Part shown: positions 5,220 to 6,059 of the stretch, piece after piece
Position numbering within the stretch: position 1 is the stretch's first letter
How the letters are laid out: each line of letters begins with the position of its first letter
Assembly: GCA_021789755.1 (NCBI GenBank)
Contig: JAJYJD010000220.1
Location: forward strand, 1-6,059
DNA length: 6,059 nt
Reading direction: 5' to 3'
DNA from: Bacteroidota bacterium
GTDB lineage: Bacteria; Bacteroidota; Ignavibacteria; Kryptoniales; JAKASW01
Notes under the pieces: generated by a model
Told to the model about the DNA's origin: nothing
Seen by the model: the letters and a program-made list of their open reading frames with translations, nothing else
The model's database searches: none
Position numbers and translations under genes: made by a program

Positions 5220-6059
5220 ATGTACAAACCCCTGTCAGTGATCGTTCTCGCTCTCTTCATTGCCGTGGCGCCGCTGTTCGCGCAGGAAGAACACGGGATG
5301 AAGGTGAAGAACGATTCCAGCGAATCGGCGATACCGAAGCCCTTGCTCGTCTCGACGCAGCATTCGATAACGATAGACGGCAAGCTTATCCGTTATACTG
5401 CTACGACCGGTACGATGCTTTTGAGGGATGATGAAAACAAGCCGATCGCCCTTTTCGGATTCACGGCGTACACGAAGGACGGAGTGACGGACCCTTCCAC
5501 GCGGCCGGTAACATTCGCGTATAACGGCGGACCCGGGTCGTCATCGATGTGGCTCCATATGGGCGCACTCGGCCCTAAGAAGATAGTGCTCAACGACCCG
5601 CATGCGACACCTCCCGCTCCTTACCGGCTTGAGGACAATACTAACTCCATTCTCGACGTCACCGACATCGTCATAATCGATGCGATCGGCACGGGTTTCA
5701 GCAGGCCTGTCGGAAAAGCGAAAGGCTCCGAGTTCTGGGGCATCGATGAAGATGCCAAGGCGACAAGCGAATTCATATTTCAGTACCTGGGCGAGTACAA
5801 CAGATGGAATTCGCCCAAATTCCTTTTCGGCGAAAGCTACGGCACGACACGCAACGCCGCTGTTGCGGACTATCTGTATGAGCGCGACGGCATACAGCTG
5901 AACGGAGTCATCTTCCTTTCAACCGTCTGGAACTTTGAGACGCTGGCGTTCGCGCCCGGAAACGACCTGCCGTACATCTTATACATGCCGACTTACGCTG
6001 CGGTAGCTTGGTACCACAACGCGCTTCCTTCGAAGCCCGCCGACCTCGCATCATTTCTC
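5220..6059 (+). CDS. Secreted serine carboxypeptidase, peptidase family S10 (3' end beyond the window)
   Basis: The frame is open from ATG 5220 to the last base, giving 280 residues. A Sec signal peptide is clear: MYKPLS, a hydrophobic core, and a likely cut after A21 (PLFA before QEE). The mature part has the S10 fold markers: YNGGPGSSS at 101-109, which forms the oxyanion-hole loop; IDAIGTGFSRP at 153-163; and the nucleophile motif GESYGTTR with S206. The catalytic Asp and His of the alpha/beta-hydrolase triad lie further on and are outside the window; family members of this bacterial type are usually near 500 residues, so somewhat under half is missing. It would remove amino acids from the C-termini of peptides in the periplasm or outside the cell, typically at acid pH for the family. 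The upstream EamA-like gene ends 103 nt before it without a clear terminator between, but the strong SD and AT-rich leader suggest its own promoter. Confidence 0.93.
   Translation, partial: MYKPLSVIVLALFIAVAPLFAQEEHGMKVKNDSSESAIPKPLLVSTQHSITIDGKLIRYTATTGTMLLRDDENKPIALFGFTAYTKDGVTDPSTRPVTFAYNGGPGSSSMWLHMGALGPKKIVLNDPHATPPAPYRLEDNTNSILDVTDIVIIDAIGTGFSRPVGKAKGSEFWGIDEDAKATSEFIFQYLGEYNRWNSPKFLFGESYGTTRNAAVADYLYERDGIQLNGVIFLSTVWNFETLAFAPGNDLPYILYMPTYAAVAWYHNALPSKPADLASFL

Noticed and set aside
1..6059. CRISPR array, insertion sequence, integrase, toxin-antitoxin pair or phage genes
   Set aside because: No regularly spaced repeats, transposase-like motifs, paired small genes with SD sites or phage protein patterns were seen on either strand.

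Overview
The window reads as ordinary bacterial chromosome of moderately high GC, with AT-rich gaps around promoters and SD-type ribosome sites ahead of several genes. The gene mix suggests a free-living Gram-negative bacterium, possibly from the Bacteroidetes/Ignavibacteria/FCB side of the tree. It includes a SpoIIE phosphatase with cyclic-nucleotide-binding and GAF sensor domains, a lipoprotein with a CBM9-like fold and a Gly-rich tail, and a secreted S10 carboxypeptidase. That placement is inference: there is no rRNA, tRNA or marker gene here. No mobile element, CRISPR array, phage gene or obvious defence cassette is visible.

Layout. At 2-247 (+) is the end of a small membrane protein with a charged tail; its frame is open to the left edge. 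At 363-1460 (+) is a CPBP-family (CAAX/Abi) intramembrane protease with all expected catalytic motifs and an extra N-terminal two-helix region. Convergent to it, at 1514-3214 (-), is a three-domain signalling protein: cyclic-nucleotide-binding domain, GAF, then SpoIIE/PP2C phosphatase. A gap of about 400 nt (3242-3639) follows with no convincing gene but several inverted repeats. At 3640-4497 (-) is a lipoprotein with a CBM9-like domain. A 280-nt divergent intergenic region (4498-4777) carries three short perfect palindromes and one terminator-like hairpin. At 4778-5116 (+) is a 112-residue four-helix EamA/SMR-like membrane protein. From 5220 (+) to the window end is a secreted S10 serine carboxypeptidase, cut off by the window before its catalytic Asp and His.

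How the genes work together. They do not form one pathway. Orientation changes at nearly every gene, so most are probably single-gene transcripts; only the EamA-like gene and the S10 peptidase are co-directional and close (103 nt). Four of the six products are in or beyond the inner membrane, so the region is mostly envelope functions plus one cytoplasmic signalling phosphatase. That phosphatase has no anti-sigma or anti-anti-sigma partner beside it. I found no clearly new multi-gene system. The more interesting signals are non-coding: a 9-bp element (AATTCCGGA) shared by the upstream regions of the two minus-strand genes, the odd-centred palindromes of the divergent region, and the potentially structured gap at 3490-3601.
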